64,000 nucleotides of DNA from Calliopum simillimum (taxonomy: Eukaryota > Arthropoda > Insecta > Diptera > Lauxaniidae): contig OX638370.1 of the NCBI GenBank assembly GCA_951812925.1, forward strand, positions 116,016,897 through 116,080,896, read 5' to 3'. Of this stretch, positions 1 to 11,920 are shown one piece after another; within the stretch, counting starts at the first letter, position 1; every line of letters begins with the position of its first letter. The translations under genes were made by a program, and so were the position numbers. The notes beneath the pieces are model-generated. The model was not told where the DNA came from, ran no database searches, and was given only the letters and a program-made list of their open reading frames with translations.

Positions 1-139
1 TTAAAGGCCGAACAGAATCGCACTATTACCTGGATATGCGCCATATAAATAAAAATAGCGTTTTCTGCAGATTTCAGACCCTATATAGAAAAACTGTGTT
101 CTAATTCGAAATCAAAAGAAGTTTTCGAATTCTTAAATC
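1..139. other. Non-coding intron sequence at window edge
   Basis: No coding signal is visible. The stretch around 45-75 (a CATATAAAT-type run followed by AATAGCGTTTTCTG) resembles a phrase found at 18,100 and 18,620, so it is probably the edge of an interspersed repeat cut by the window boundary. By position it lies in the laccase-2 intron downstream of the exon at 3570-4065. Confidence 0.4.
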
Positions 140-645
140 TACAAAGATATACTGCACACCTCCCGGGAAGATAGGAAACACCTCGACTTGGAGTCGCTGA
201 AAATTTTTTGATAAGATTTTGTTCGTTTACCTCTCCTGAGTTGGTAACTGTGAAAACAAAAATCCCGACTCGTCCTTCTTGCAATTGAACTGGGTTTAAG
301 TCCTTTTTTACGAGGCAAGTTTGAATTAATAATATTATAGTGACCTCGAAGTCTTGGAAGTAAAATTTTTTGATAAGGTTTTGTTCGGTAATTTGCTCAG
401 AGTTGGAAAATAAGAAAATTAAATTGGAATAGTTCCTTATTGCAAATAAGCCCAGCTTAATCGCCTTTTTTCTTTGTATGTTTAAACTATCAATATTAAA
501 TCTACCTCGAAATACTGGCAGTGAAAACTTTTGATGAGGTTTTGTTCGTTAATTTCTCTTGAGTAGAATAAGATGAAAAAATTAATCAAAACAACTCCTT
601 CTTGCGCAAAAATCGGCTTTAAGCACCCTTTTTGCCTCTCCGAAA
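140..645. repeat. Short tandem array, three units of about 162 bp
   Basis: Three diverged units start with CCTCGA at 181, 344 and 505, spaced 163 and 161 bp. Each then carries TTTTGATRAGRTTTTGTTCG, a cluster around a TTGAGT/CAGAGT word, and a T-rich end near GCCTTTTTT. Indels and substitutions make it an old fragment of a satellite or of a tandem-repeat-bearing transposon. No protein is encoded. Confidence 0.65.
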
Positions 646-867
646 TCAATATAAGTGATCATTAAGTAATTCGTTGCGCTCCAGATCACCTACAACAAAC
701 ACAATATTTTAAAAATTTTCAAAATTTCTTGGAATTATAATACCAATGAAAAATTGTTTTTGTTGTTTTTTTTTTCTATGCAACCAACATAAAATATAAC
801 AACGACTGACGATTTGCTACTTCGCATCAACTTTGAGTTCGATTCTAGTGTGTATGAAACAAAAAAC

Positions 868-1652
868 TAGTAAGGGTGTAAAATTTGGCCTGGCCAAACA
901 TTAAATACCCTACACTGCAGTATTTTTAAAATTTTGCTCATATGGGAGGTGCTACGCTCTCTTGTCCGAGTTCACCCAGTTTTTATCCAGAGTTTGGATT
1001 TATAGTTTTTAGTATCTGAGTGAAAAACGTTTTCAGTATAGCGCTTTGAAGCTTTTGCTTATATGGGAGGTGCCACGCCCCCTTGTCAGATTTCACCCAA
1101 TTTCTTCTTTCATTTATGATTCTTAGTGCCTGAGTCGAATTTAGTTTGAATATCTCAAAAACCGCTTTCAGAATAGCGTTTTGAAGCTTTTGCTTATGTG
1201 GGAGGTGCCACGCCCTCTTGTTTGAGTTCGTTAAGTTTTTTCTCAGAGCTTGCGCTTACAATTTTTAGTATTTATGCGTATTTTGGTTGCATTGTCGTGA
1301 AAAATACTCCTAAAATTGTTTTTTGAATATATTTTTTGTATGGGCGGTAGGCGTGTCCGTTGACCGATTTCGCTCATTTTTAATCCCCCGAGCTATCTTT
1401 GACGACGAAGGCAGTGTGCCAAATTTCATTGAATTATCTTGCTTTGTTTTCCCAAAAAGTGTATTTCAACACACAGCCAGCCAGCCAGCTAGCCAGCCAG
1501 CCACCCAGCCAGCCAGACAGACGGACATGGCTATATCGGCTCAGGAGGTGATGCTGATCAAGAATATATATACTTTTCTATATCTGTCACGTCTCCTTCT
1601 CTGCGTTACAAACGGAAGGACAAAGTGAATATTCCCTGGGTGTAGGGTATAA
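868..1652 (+). repeat. Dispersed repeat family with internal repeats, copy 1
   Basis: Begins near AGTAAGGGTGTAAAATTTGG and ends near GTAGGGTATAAAA. Inside, a unit containing GGGAGGTGCCACGCC recurs near 945, 1065 and 1202 at about 120-140 bp spacing. Before the 3' end comes a (CCAG)n microsatellite (1477-1525), then CTGATCAAGAATATATATAC. A second copy in the same orientation is at 53,667-54,540 with the same order of parts. Similar phrases are common in interspersed repeats of flies. The class is not identifiable by eye and no terminal repeats or ORF were found. Confidence 0.7.
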
Positions 1653-3569
1653 AAAACAAAACATTTTTCATGGGTATTGTAACTCTGTATATTGGCCCTA
1701 TGGTCCTCCTAGGAGTTAAAGGAGAATACATACATACATTGTAACCCTGAGAAAGTTTGAAAATTAATAAAATATTGTGTTTGTTGTAAACGATCCAAAA
1801 TTCTACGCTGATTGCGCTTGGCTCAGTAATTTTGAAACACCCTTGCTGTAAATAATTCATTAAGTGAAATCTTATAACTCTTTAACTCTGGGCTAAATTG
1901 CCATCCGGCCCTTACGCTTTATAAATATTTTGGTTTGCAAGAACCCTCTTCACCGCCATAGTTTAAAAGTATATCCTCGACATGGTTGATTGTTAATTGG
2001 AAGTGTAGCGTTGTTAGAGGTGCTAGTCAAGAGATTAGCTTTATGAATGGGTTCGGTGAAGATGGAAGGAATGGAAGACTGATTCTTCATTCTCCTAACA
2101 ATTAAAGTATTTACTACCTTTCGATGGTAAAGAATTCTGTTCTGCTTATTATGCCTGTGAAGATGCTTTTCGCGTTGAATCGCGGTATTACTGCGATTTC
2201 GAGCCACATTGTGAAGGCTTTCAGTATCAGCATTTCGGCTGAAGAAGTTATGTTCCAAGCTTTGTTTGGTAATGTACTTTTTCATTTTGACTTAAATGAC
2301 ACTGATCGTTTGTCACAACAAAGTGCGAAGATGATTTATTTTCCTGGTTATTTTTGCACTTATGTCACAGTTTAATATTTTCCAAAAATGTTATTAGGAA
2401 AACAAGAAAAACCTAACACTGCGTCTTTTAAGGTTATTTTGTTTTAAAAATTTCTCATGCTATGAAATGCTATCTAAACATATTCTACCAATTAAAAGAA
2501 AAAACAACTGCTGTCTGTAATCTCAGATACTTGGTCTAACTACCGCATTATAAGATTGACAGCTAAGACTGATATTAGTGCTTTACTGAAACTCGACGCT
2601 CATATGAATCGTTGACATAATCCGGAGATTTAATACAATATATTAACATCTAATAAAAAAGAAAAAAAATAAAAACAGAAACAAAAACTTAAAGCGCCGT
2701 TAAGCAAATGAATTGGCTACAAAAGCTGCCGCCATTCACAAAAGCATTCCCCCCACCATAATCCCGTAGTCACTTTCTGCAATATTGTTTACAATTGCCA
2801 GCCACATGCATCGAAGCTGCGACAAACCGACCTCGGCTGAGTCCAACTGCTAATAGTTAGCAATAATATAATCTTAATAACGCTATAAAAATTCCCACGC
2901 GTGATAATTTTTTTCTTCACATCACTGAATATCGGCAAATTTATCTAGATGGTGACTTAAATATTTGCTTACACTTTAAAAGGATATTGAAAATTTTGTT
3001 ATAAAGTTACTTTAATTTAATTTCTTAAATTCGTTAGCAAATATTTTTTCAGTGTAAATATTGTTTACACTTTAATATTTGCAAAAACAAAAGTGTTAAT
3101 AAAAACAACAAACATTAGAAAAGCTGAATGACTAATCGTCGTTATGGCGTTTGCTACTTAATATCATCAGTGAAGCGACTGACTGACTGACTGGTAACGG
3201 CGCCACTCACTATGCAGTTCGACAACCTTACTGCGCAAGTGCAACTGTAAAGTACGCGTTAATATTAACACATACACAAATACAAATGAAACGTGTAGCA
3301 AACACTAACACTCAAATGCACACATGCAAATGAAAAATATGCAATAAATGTTAATTTATTGTTTTACATTTAATGTAAAAAAAAGTGAAAACTATTTACA
3401 AGTTCATAGTTATGAGAAAACCGTAAGCAAAACAAAAAACTTAAGTAACAAACCTGCTCAATGTACTTAGGTCAAGCTTTTAAAAAGCTTTTGAAAACTT
3501 TTCGTGCTAAAAATATTGCAATTTGTTTTGTTGAATATTTGTAAATATGAACTTCCTAAAAATACTTAC
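1653..3569. other. Laccase-2 intron, largely unique sequence
   Basis: By position this is the intron on the 3' side of the laccase exon, which reads on the minus strand. No exon continuing the laccase cysteine-rich or cupredoxin domains is visible, so the intron runs at least to the left edge. It contains a short (GACT)n run near 3177-3193 and one copy of the dispersed CTTAAG motif (3432-3456, minus orientation). Short ORFs here have no coding character. Confidence 0.5.
3432..3456 (-). repeat. Dispersed CTTAAG motif, copy 1
   Basis: Minus-strand copy reading AGGTTTGTTACTTAAG followed by TTTTTTGTT. It differs from the consensus GTTCGTNGCTTAAGTCTTTC mainly by transitions. It lies 114 bp beyond the laccase exon donor. 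Confidence 0.6.
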
Positions 3570-4065
3570 GCTCCCAACACAGTATAGTACTCCAATGTAA
3601 AGTGATAATAGCATATTCTTGGTGGTTCACCCTCACGACATGCACGCGCACACTCATCTGGTGCCGATAGCGCTGGATTACGTCTCAACTCTGCTGTGGC
3701 ACTGGTTGAAAAGTCTAAATGGCGGAATGGTGAATGTGGATTTGGATTTACAACTGACGCCTGCAGTGGCTGCGCTGCTGGTGGTGCATTGGGAAAACGT
3801 GGTCCACTTGGTAGGCTACCACGTGAATTTAAATAACCGCTTCCGGCTGTTAGCAGCGAAGATGTTGGCTTTGAACCACCACTGCCTAAACTGTTGCTAT
3901 TCAGCGGCAATGGACGTGGTATGCTACTAGATGACAATGATGGATGTGTTTGTACAAGTCCATGCGTGGCAGAGAAGAAGGGTGAATCAAATGGTGTCGA
4001 ACTGGAGGGTGTAACAATGTGTGAATTCCAATATGAGCCGGCAGGCGTTTGATCGGCTGCTTTAG
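3570..4065 (-). CDS. lac2 (straw): Laccase-2 (multicopper oxidase 2) internal exon
   Basis: Laccase-2 is the secreted multicopper oxidase that oxidises catechols during cuticle tanning and sclerotisation. Read on the minus strand, this 496-nt exon is open throughout. An acceptor (CTCCTCTATTTACAG) lies just right of 4065 and a consensus donor (GTAAGTATT) starts at 3569. It enters with two bases of a split codon and leaves after GC of a final Ala codon. The first three quarters encode a Ser/Pro/Gly-rich linker. The 3' end encodes the start of the insect-specific Cys-rich region, with motifs SAPDECARACREGEP and CYYHFTLEYYTVLGA and three Cys spaced C-x3-C-x8-C. This block is nearly invariant in insect laccase-2. 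The copper-binding cupredoxin domains must be in downstream exons outside the window, and the signal-peptide exon was not found. Identification rests on recognising the conserved block. Confidence 0.93.
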
Positions 4066-4195
4066 CTGTAAATAGAGGAGAATGGGGGGAAAATTATTGA
4101 GTGTTGGAATATAAATGTTTAAAATGAATTCAATGTAAAAAAAAAAGACTAAAGCCATAAATTTGTACATAGTTCAGGAGCAATATTATTAGTTT
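4066..4195 (-). other. Start of laccase-2 upstream intron (acceptor side)
   Basis: On the minus strand this is the 3' end of the intron that precedes the laccase exon. A pyrimidine-rich tract and CAG end exactly at 4066. Sequence beyond about 4196 passes into a tandem array. Confidence 0.7.
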
Positions 4196-5600
4196 GTTGC
4201 AATTAAATGGGTGGTGCCACGTCCTTAAAACACAAAAATTTAACATATATCAGAAACTGCTTAATGCATGGTAACGAAATTTGGCAAATATGTAAAGAAC
4301 ACTAAGCTAAATAAATTCTCTTAAATAAGTAATGGGTGCCAAGTGCCTAAAAAATAAAATATCAAGATATCTCAAAAACTGTTTGACGCATAAGAATGTA
4401 ATTTCGCGAATATGTAAAGGGTACTAAGCCAAATAATATTCAGTAAAAAAATGAGTGGTGCCAAGCCCTTAAAAAACAAAATAAGGCATATCTAAGAACC
4501 TATTTGACAAATAGAAATGAAATTTGGCACATATGTAAAGAACACTTAGCTAAATAATATTCAGTAAAAAAATAGATGGTGCCACACCCCAAAAAAACAA
4601 AATAAGGCATATCTAAGAACCTATTTGACACATAGAAATTAAATTTTTCACATATGTAAAGGGCACTAAGCCACATAATATTCAGTAAAAAAATAAATGG
4701 TGCCACACCCCAAAAAAACAAAATAAGGCATATCTAAGAACCTATTTGACGCATAGAAATCAAATTTTTCACATATGCAAAAAAAAAAAAAACAAGGGGT
4801 GCTACGCCTTTAAAGAAAAATATTTAGCATATTCCAAAAACTGTTTGTTGCAGAAGAATAAAATTTGGCACATATGTAAAAGGGGCTTAGCCAAATAAAA
4901 CTCATTAGATAAAATGGGGTGCCATACCCTTATAAAACAAAATTCAACATGTCTCGGAAACTGTTTGGCGCAAAGAAATAAAATTTGGCGCGTATATTGA
5001 AAGTGCCAAGTGAAATTACACTCATAAAAAAAGGGTGCCACGTCTCTAAAAATAAAATTCAAGATATTTCAGAAACTGTTTGGACTCATACAAACGAAAT
5101 TTAGCACATGTGTAAGGGGCAATAACCCTAATAATATTTAAACCTCAACATATCTCTGAAACTCTCTGATGTATAGAAATCAAATTTGGTACATATGTAA
5201 AGAGTACTGAGCCAAATACACAATATCCAGTAAAAAAAAGTGTAGTGCCACATGCTAAAAAAACAAAATAAGGCATATCTAAGAACCTATTTGACGCACA
5301 GAAATGAAATATGACACATATGTTAAGGGCACTATGCTAAATAAATTCCTTTAGAAAAATAGGGGGTGCCACACCCTCAAAAAACAAAATCCATCATGCC
5401 TCTGAAATTGTCCTACGTATATAGATGAAATTTGTTATGTATGTAAATGGCACGAAAAAAAAAAGCACCAACTAGAAAAAATGGCAACAACACAACCTGG
5501 TGAGAATCATTTCAGTTATGAAACTATTTGACGCAGATGAATAAGGTTTGTTACATTTTTCAAAGGAATTGGGACAAACGTGAGCCAACGTTTACCGGGT
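4196..5600. repeat. Tandem array of about 121-bp units inside laccase-2 intron
   Basis: The landmark AACCTATTTGAC recurs at 4497, 4618 and 4739, exactly 121 bp apart, and these central units are nearly identical. Outward, the units diverge (about 4247, 4378, 4845, 4960, 5070, 5160, 5288 and 5400) with spacing of 90-130 bp. Each unit has GAAATTTGGCACATATGTAAA, a CACTAAGCCAAATA block, and GGTGCCACRCCC followed by an A-rich run. The homogenised centre with decayed edges is the usual shape of a satellite maintained by unequal exchange. ORFs across it are fortuitous. Confidence 0.85.
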
Positions 5601-7227
5601 AATAGCTAGTTAATAACATAATTTTTAGGATTTGTGTGAGTATTGGGTATATAAATTCTGCTGTGCGTTCTGTAAAGATCTCGGCAATTTATTGATAAGT
5701 GGTCGCTTGGTAACATTATGAAGAGATTTGAATGGTATACATATGAAACGAATTGGAAAATATTTCAATTCAACTCCAAACGTAATGAGTTGAAAAGAAT
5801 TTATTGTTATTATCGGATGTGCTTTTTAAGTTCTCTTATCATTATTAATCACTTTTTTTACTATAAGGAAAAATACACAACATTTGAATGAACGTGTCAA
5901 TAATTTTAAGAAAGTTTGTGTCTTAAGACTTTTGTTTTTTTTAAACAAACTTTGCTATTAATTGAATCGGCATAATTTTAAGTATTTTAACTACTACATA
6001 CAAACATCATATTAACCACTAGGCAATATTAAAATGAACAACAACAGAAACAATTGTAACGTTTCATAACAACAACAATAACAATGTATAATCATAAATT
6101 AAATTAACTGAGTTAAAGAGCAGAAAAACTTCGGAAATTTCAAAGCTCCAGGGAAAATATGAAAAATTTGAAAGCACTAGTTACATTTTTCAATAAAAAA
6201 GTAAAAGATATTAAAAATGTATCATAAACAGCGGAAAAAAGTGAAAAAGACATAAGAAATTAAAAAAACCTCAGCCACTAACTCATTGTTGATTTTGGCT
6301 TAATATAACAAGATGCCATTAAAGCTGGCAGTCATGCAGTAAAGAAAAAAAAAAAAAACATCACCAACAGCCTACTAAACTGTAATCTGCATAAATTTAA
6401 GTTAATCATAATGCAAAAAAAAGTGGTTAGAAAGAAAAAGACAGCAATAGCAAAAAAAAAAAGTAAACGCAGCTTTAACTTGGTCATTGGAGAAATATCA
6501 AATAATTCAGATGTTAACTGAATCGTTAACTGCCTGAATGATTTGGCAAATGTTTGACGACCACGATGATGATGATGACGTTGACTATTGCCATGGCTGC
6601 TGCCATGCACTTGTATATTGATTTTGGCGTTAGCAACAATCAACATGTTTGTTATTGTTATTGTTGTTGTTGCTGCTACTTAGCTATCATAAACTCAGTA
6701 GCTGTTTGTTTTAGTTTTCAAACGCGGATAAACATGAGTTGGCTATATCGCCAGTGGCTCTTTTTCTTGTAAAGATAATATTCCATTTTTTCCACTTAAT
6801 GCCTAGTTTGCTTTTAACAACAACGCAAACATTCATCATCTAAAATATTGGGTGTTTGCTACTAAGATTTTCTTTTTGGATTATTTTGGCGGTTTCTAAG
6901 ATTTAGGTAAATTGATTGATTGATTGGTGTGTTGAAAATTTAATAAGCAGTTCAAGGGGAATGCTTTTTTACTTAGGTACATATTTTTTAAGCTATTTTT
7001 GTAATTGTTTGGCTTTAAGGCAAGAAATGTCCTTGCATTATTTGACAACAAGCATGCTGGTATGCGTTGCTACAATTTTATATCAAATTTCATCCATCGG
7101 CAACAAATAGTTTAAGAGATATAGCGTATCAATTTTATGAGGAGCTTTGCACCTCCAATTAAGATTCCGATTCCGATTTTTTTAATTAGATGATAGAATA
7201 GTCCATAACTGAAACACTTGAATGCCA
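5601..7227. other. AT-rich non-coding stretch
   Basis: No gene is visible. It holds a divergent copy of the dispersed CTTAAG motif at 5911-5938, poly-A/T runs, an ATG/GAT trinucleotide patch near 6565 and a (TTG)n run near 6650-6680. Short ORFs here are low-complexity. Confidence 0.4.
5911..5938 (+). repeat. Dispersed CTTAAG motif, copy 2 (divergent)
   Basis: Reads AAGTTTGTGTCTTAAGACTT then TTGTTTTTT. The outer bases follow the consensus and the base after CTTAAG is A rather than T. Confidence 0.5.
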
Positions 7228-8985
7228 TGAATATAAAATAAGAGCTTGAAACTTCACAAATGTTTTTATTTTTTTATTTAAACACTACAGATATGCTAAG
7301 AGAAAAACTAAAAGCTTCCTTTACTTACGCCTAATAAAATGAAACATCATAAAATAGTATAAACCCTTAAATGAAAAATAAACTCTACAAATATCAGTGG
7401 TGTGCGAAAATCGAGTTTTGTGAGGTTTTTTATCAAAAAATAGTTTGCGTTATAAATTTCCACACTGAAATTAATATCAGCTAATATCTCAATAAATAGA
7501 GAATAAACTCTGAAAAATTCAAACCATTTGCATCAGTGTTAACGGTTTTATGGGCATGTTAATAGACCATTTTCAAACATGTACCCAGCTTTGCACGCTA
7601 CTGTAGTTCATATAGAATAAAGAGCTTGAAACTCCATAAATGTCTTTATTTAAACACAACAAATGTCCTTACAAAAAAAATTAATGCCTTACGCCATGTA
7701 AAAAATAGTGAAAACCTTAAAACAAAACTTAAACTTCACAAATGTCTTAAGTGAAACTTCACAAATGCTCCCATAAAATAATCATTAGACTGATGTTAAA
7801 TTTTTTTTTTAATTTCCACAATTACGCCCGCAAATCTCAAAGAGGGTGTCAAGAAAGTGAGTTGAGATTATTTTGGATTTTGGTTTGAAGGTCATTTAAA
7901 GGTCACGCAACGTCAATTTATGTAACATCTCGGTGTGATGTTGTTTTTTTCAAATTATGAACTCAAAAATAAGTCATACAACATATCAAATTCGTCATCT
8001 CAAATCAAGGTTTATAAAAAATAATAACTGGAACTGTAACAATAGATATTCCGTTTGTTAAAATTAAAATTCTCTTTTTATATTTAATATGAAATTTATT
8101 TTAAATATTTTTTATTATTATCGCTTTCAGATTTTAAATTCGAATGAATAAATTAATTTTTATTTTTATACATTTCAAAAAATAATGTAAAAGGATATTT
8201 GATGAATTGATTTAAGTATTGTTGAGTATAATTTGAGAAAGTGTGTTGGAGTATGAATGTTAAATAATACAACCGCTACAGAACCTAAATTCCACCACAT
8301 ATTTTTTTTTTTTAGCTAAAATTCCCACTAAAAACGTATTTTCGCAATTTCACCTTACTGTAAAATTGTAAATCTTCATTTTAGATTAAATTTGTTGTTC
8401 CATGTTCAATGAATAACTTTCTAGAAATTCTTAACCTATCATATCTTGATCTAACGTGTCCTTTTTAATCCAAAAAATCTGGGTTTTCATAGGTCAAAGT
8501 GTTTCAGAAAAATATTCTACTACTTAAGAATGATGAGTGAAAATGTAATTATCTTTGTAATGTTAAGAGTTGTAAAAACCTTAAAATGAAAAATAAACTT
8601 CACAAATGTCCTTACTGAAACTATACAAATGTTTCTATAGTATCATTAAAAATCTGCCCTGCACTCATAAAAATCTGTCCACATTCCTTGAAAATGGTCA
8701 CCAAATCGAGCAAAAGTGGATAAATAGGTGAGAGGAGTCATGACCTTTTAGAAAATTTGTGAAATGCTTAAAACTTATATGCAGACAGTCTAACGATCAG
8801 CTGGGCTTATAAAAATCTTTAAATTTTGCAGACGGTTTTTATGGGCGACCGCTTATGGCCATTTGCTTCTCTTGGAAGTTTCAGAAAGCAGAGAAAAAGG
8901 ATATTACCTTTTTTTTTTCTTTGGGGTTTTATTTCATTGGGCGTAAGTCCTTAAAGACGATTTAATGTGCAAGTTGTTGTTCAGG
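7228..8985 (+). repeat. Dispersed repeat, copy 1 (AGAGCTTGAAACTCCATAAATG family)
   Basis: From about 7610, beginning AAGAGCTTGAAACTCCATAA, this stretch aligns in order with 14,258-15,560. Shared blocks include the CACTACAAATGTCCTTA region, AAAGAGGGTGTCAAGAAAGTGAG, a GTATTTTCGCAATTTCACC block, and CAAAGACGATTT at the 3' end. An additional partial start is at 7228. Copy 1 contains insertions absent from copy 2. No ORF of any size and no terminal repeats were noticed, so this is probably a non-autonomous or truncated element. Confidence 0.7.
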
Positions 8986-9661
8986 CTCGTATGATTTTCA
9001 GAAAATTATATTCAAAAACTATCCAAGAACTAGTGTGAAACAGCAGTAACCAAAACCTGATTATATTGCAGGAGATTTTTTATTAAGTTTTAAGTTTTTT
9101 AATGAAGTTTTAACAAATTTGCTTTGTCAACTGTTTTTTTTTTTTTTAGATTTTATTCTTAAGTTATTTATTATAAAATTTCTAAATTTTTTATTGTTTT
9201 CCGACCAATTTGATCTACATTGAATAACTTAAATTTCTATATACAATATTTGTTTTCAAAAGTATTGCCAGCGTCAACAGCAAACAGGAAAAGTTTTATT
9301 TTTAATGATTAAGTAAACAGGAAAACTTATTTTTTAATGTCATGTCAAGTCATGCTTACTTTCAGCACAATTACAACGTGTTTTTTTCGCGCAGACAATT
9401 CCCAAATCATAATTTTTGTAAATTCACTTGCTGCTCTTGACATTGCAGCATGACTTCACACTTGATTTTGTGCAAAGTAACAATTTTTTTTATTTTTTAT
9501 TTTTTTCAAAAGCAAAAGTTTTTGCTGTTTATTTTGGTAATTGCTGCTTCAAGCTAGTGTATGTACATATGCTTGTCGAAAATAAAAACAAAAACATTAA
9601 TTTAGCAGATGTTATAATGCAATAGCTTTTTTTCCCAAACGTTTAACACTTGCTGCAAAGA

Positions 9662-9689
9662 CAAGTTCGTGCCTTAAGTCTTTCGTTTA
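9662..9689 (+). repeat. Dispersed CTTAAG motif, copy 3
   Basis: Reads AAGTTCGTGCCTTAAGTC then TTTCGTTT, close to consensus except for GC in place of TG just before CTTAAG. Confidence 0.75.
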
Positions 9690-10371
9690 GAGTGTGGCAT
9701 TAACATTTAAATGCAAATGCTTCGCAATTATTTAACTAAGTAATTTGTCAAAAATTTTTGTTGCAGACGCTTTTATAGAAATAAAAATGAAATAAAATAA
9801 AATAAAAAAATACCCAGCACATGCGCATGAAGCAGGATTTTTCATTTTGACAGCTTTTAAGTGGGTTGCTAGTGCGCTACAATGTTTAACAAAGAATTGT
9901 ATAAAGCATTTTGCATTTTGAATGCAAGCTACTTGCAAAGATAAGAAACCATTGTAGATCGCTGTGGAAAAATGCTTTGTAATTGTTATGTAAATTTGAA
10001 CGCCTTTGAAAAAGCGCAGACGTAGAATTATCGTTGATTTTCAAATGATTTGTATGAAAAATGAAAAATCATCATCTGCTTTATAACAATTGACTTTCAA
10101 TGATTTAATTTCAAAAAAGCGTGCCTTTTGTTGCTTTTCAGTGGAAATAAAACCCTGCCCTGAATTTAATAGGATTATATTGAAGGCAAATAAATGATAC
10201 AATAGCTTAATAAACAAGAAATCATTAGTATTTGTTTTTGTTGGATTTTTTCTAATAAATGATACACTTATCGGCATTTAGTTCAATGCACTATAATCTT
10301 GGCATTTGTGTTGATTTCATCAAAATAAATCTACTGTGTTGCAATTGTTGATATTTGCAAAAATATGCAGG

Positions 10372-10400
10372 AAGTTCGTTGCTTAAGTCTTTCATTTTTC
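10372..10400 (+). repeat. Dispersed CTTAAG motif, copy 4
   Basis: Reads AAGTTCGTTGCTTAAGTCTT then TCATTTTTC. It matches consensus over the whole core with one change near the 3' end. Confidence 0.8.
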
Positions 10401-11042
10401 TATTATTGTTGCTATAAAAATTGAAGACTGTTCGTAAACCCATAACTTATTTAAGTAGATTTTTCTAGCTTTTTGGTCTTTTTTGCTTTTTGACGACATT
10501 TCTGTAAATGGGTTCATAAACTCACTCGAAAATTTAGGGCGCCGAAAAAATTCCTTGAGAAATTTGTCGAATATTTCACACATTTTTAAATTCTTGTATG
10601 CAGTCTTATGTATTTTTTGACACTAAATCCAACACCATCAACAGAGTTTTCACTAAACCTGCATCATTTTGAGATATCCTTGCTTGAAATTGGAGAGCCC
10701 GCGGTAGGCGCTCCATGTATGGGAGAAATACCTTCACTTCAAAGGATCATTATTTTGAAAGTAATTGTCCTATTGGAAAACTACTTGCATGTATTTTGGT
10801 ACGCAAGAGTGTGGCTATTTAATGTTTTTAAAAAAAGCAAAGAATTTCACCTTTTGCTTTAACTACGCCATAACCCTGAAAACATCGTTTTCTGCAATTT
10901 CAAGCAAGGATATCTCAAAATCCTGCTGCTATATTGATAATTCTGAGGATGCAGTCAGTTACAACGTCGAAGACTGCATAAGACTGCGTATAAGAAATAA
11001 AAAGTTCATCGCATTTATTTTGTATGCCTGTGTTATCATTCA

Positions 11043-11070
11043 TAAACAAAAGACTTAAGCTGCAAACCTG
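11043..11070 (-). repeat. Dispersed CTTAAG motif, copy 5
   Basis: The minus strand reads AGGTTTGCAGCTTAAGTCTT then TTGTTTATG. It keeps GCTTAAGTCTTT exactly. Confidence 0.75.
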
Positions 11071-11920
11071 TCAATTTTAATGTTACTACATCACTGCTGA
11101 TTTTCAAAACAGTAACAACAACATTATATTTAAGCAGCCTTTATCCACAATTACAACATAGAAAAATGCCATTTAAAATTTATTTCAACTTTAAAATATC
11201 AATAAATTTCACCTTAATTCAACTAATTTCGGAATCGAATCATTTAAACATTTCAAATTGGCTATTTGGACTTATTAAATGCACATAATTTGTTACTTTC
11301 ATTTTTGTTAACCTTTTCCTGCAAACGCACCGCAATGAGCCCCCTATTAGCCAAATAAGGGCATAATCTTTAACCACCATCACAGCGCCATAGTGATAAA
11401 ATGTAGCAATTTATTGATAATTGAGTTCCTGCCCTCTTGTTGTGAGGCTTGGAAAATGTGCATTTTCTTTCTTTTATACAAATTGTTGCTGTTATTTGGT
11501 TGGTTCACGCTTGATTGATTTAAATTATAAATTTATATGCTCAAAGCAGACCGCCGCCACTTTTTGATGACCTCTGACTGTGATTTCGACGGCCATTGGA
11601 TGAACTGCTTGGATTTTGTTTTATTGAACACTGTTGAATGTTGTTTGGCGTTGAAATGTTTAACTCAATCAATGATTGAGTGCTGCGAAAACTTTCACTA
11701 ACAGGCATTTAAGTACTTGAATTTGTGAGTGAAAAAAAAAAAGAAACATTGAGTACATGGAGTAGTTAGTAAGATTTGAAGATACATATGAAATTATTAA
11801 ATCTCAAGATATGTTTGATTTCAAATTGGTTTGCTAATGGAAAATTGTTTGATTTTCAATTATTTTTATGTTACTTAAGAAAGCATTATTAGGGGGTGAT
11901 CTTTATAGACCTATAGCCTC

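Larger units (their letters stand above)
8986..11920. other. AT-rich non-coding stretch with three dispersed motifs
   Basis: No gene is visible. It contains motif copies at 9662-9689 (+), 10,372-10,400 (+) and 11,043-11,070 (-). An imperfect inverted repeat spans about 10,598-10,985, with core arms GAGATATCCTTGCTTGAAAT near 10,672 and its complement near 10,896. A related fragment recurs near 46,448. Confidence 0.45.

Noticed and set aside
1..3569. Searched for the next laccase-2 exon
   Set aside because: No minus-strand segment encoding the remaining Cys-rich region or copper ligands was seen; the intron extends past the left edge.
3619..3930. 103-codon plus-strand ORF
   Set aside because: Antisense shadow of the laccase-2 exon, which has splice sites and conserved protein motifs on the other strand.
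7740..7760. CTTAAG in CACAAATGTCTTAAGTGAAAC as a dispersed motif copy
   Set aside because: Belongs to the 7.2/14.3-kb dispersed repeat and lacks the GTTCGT and TCTTTC flanks.
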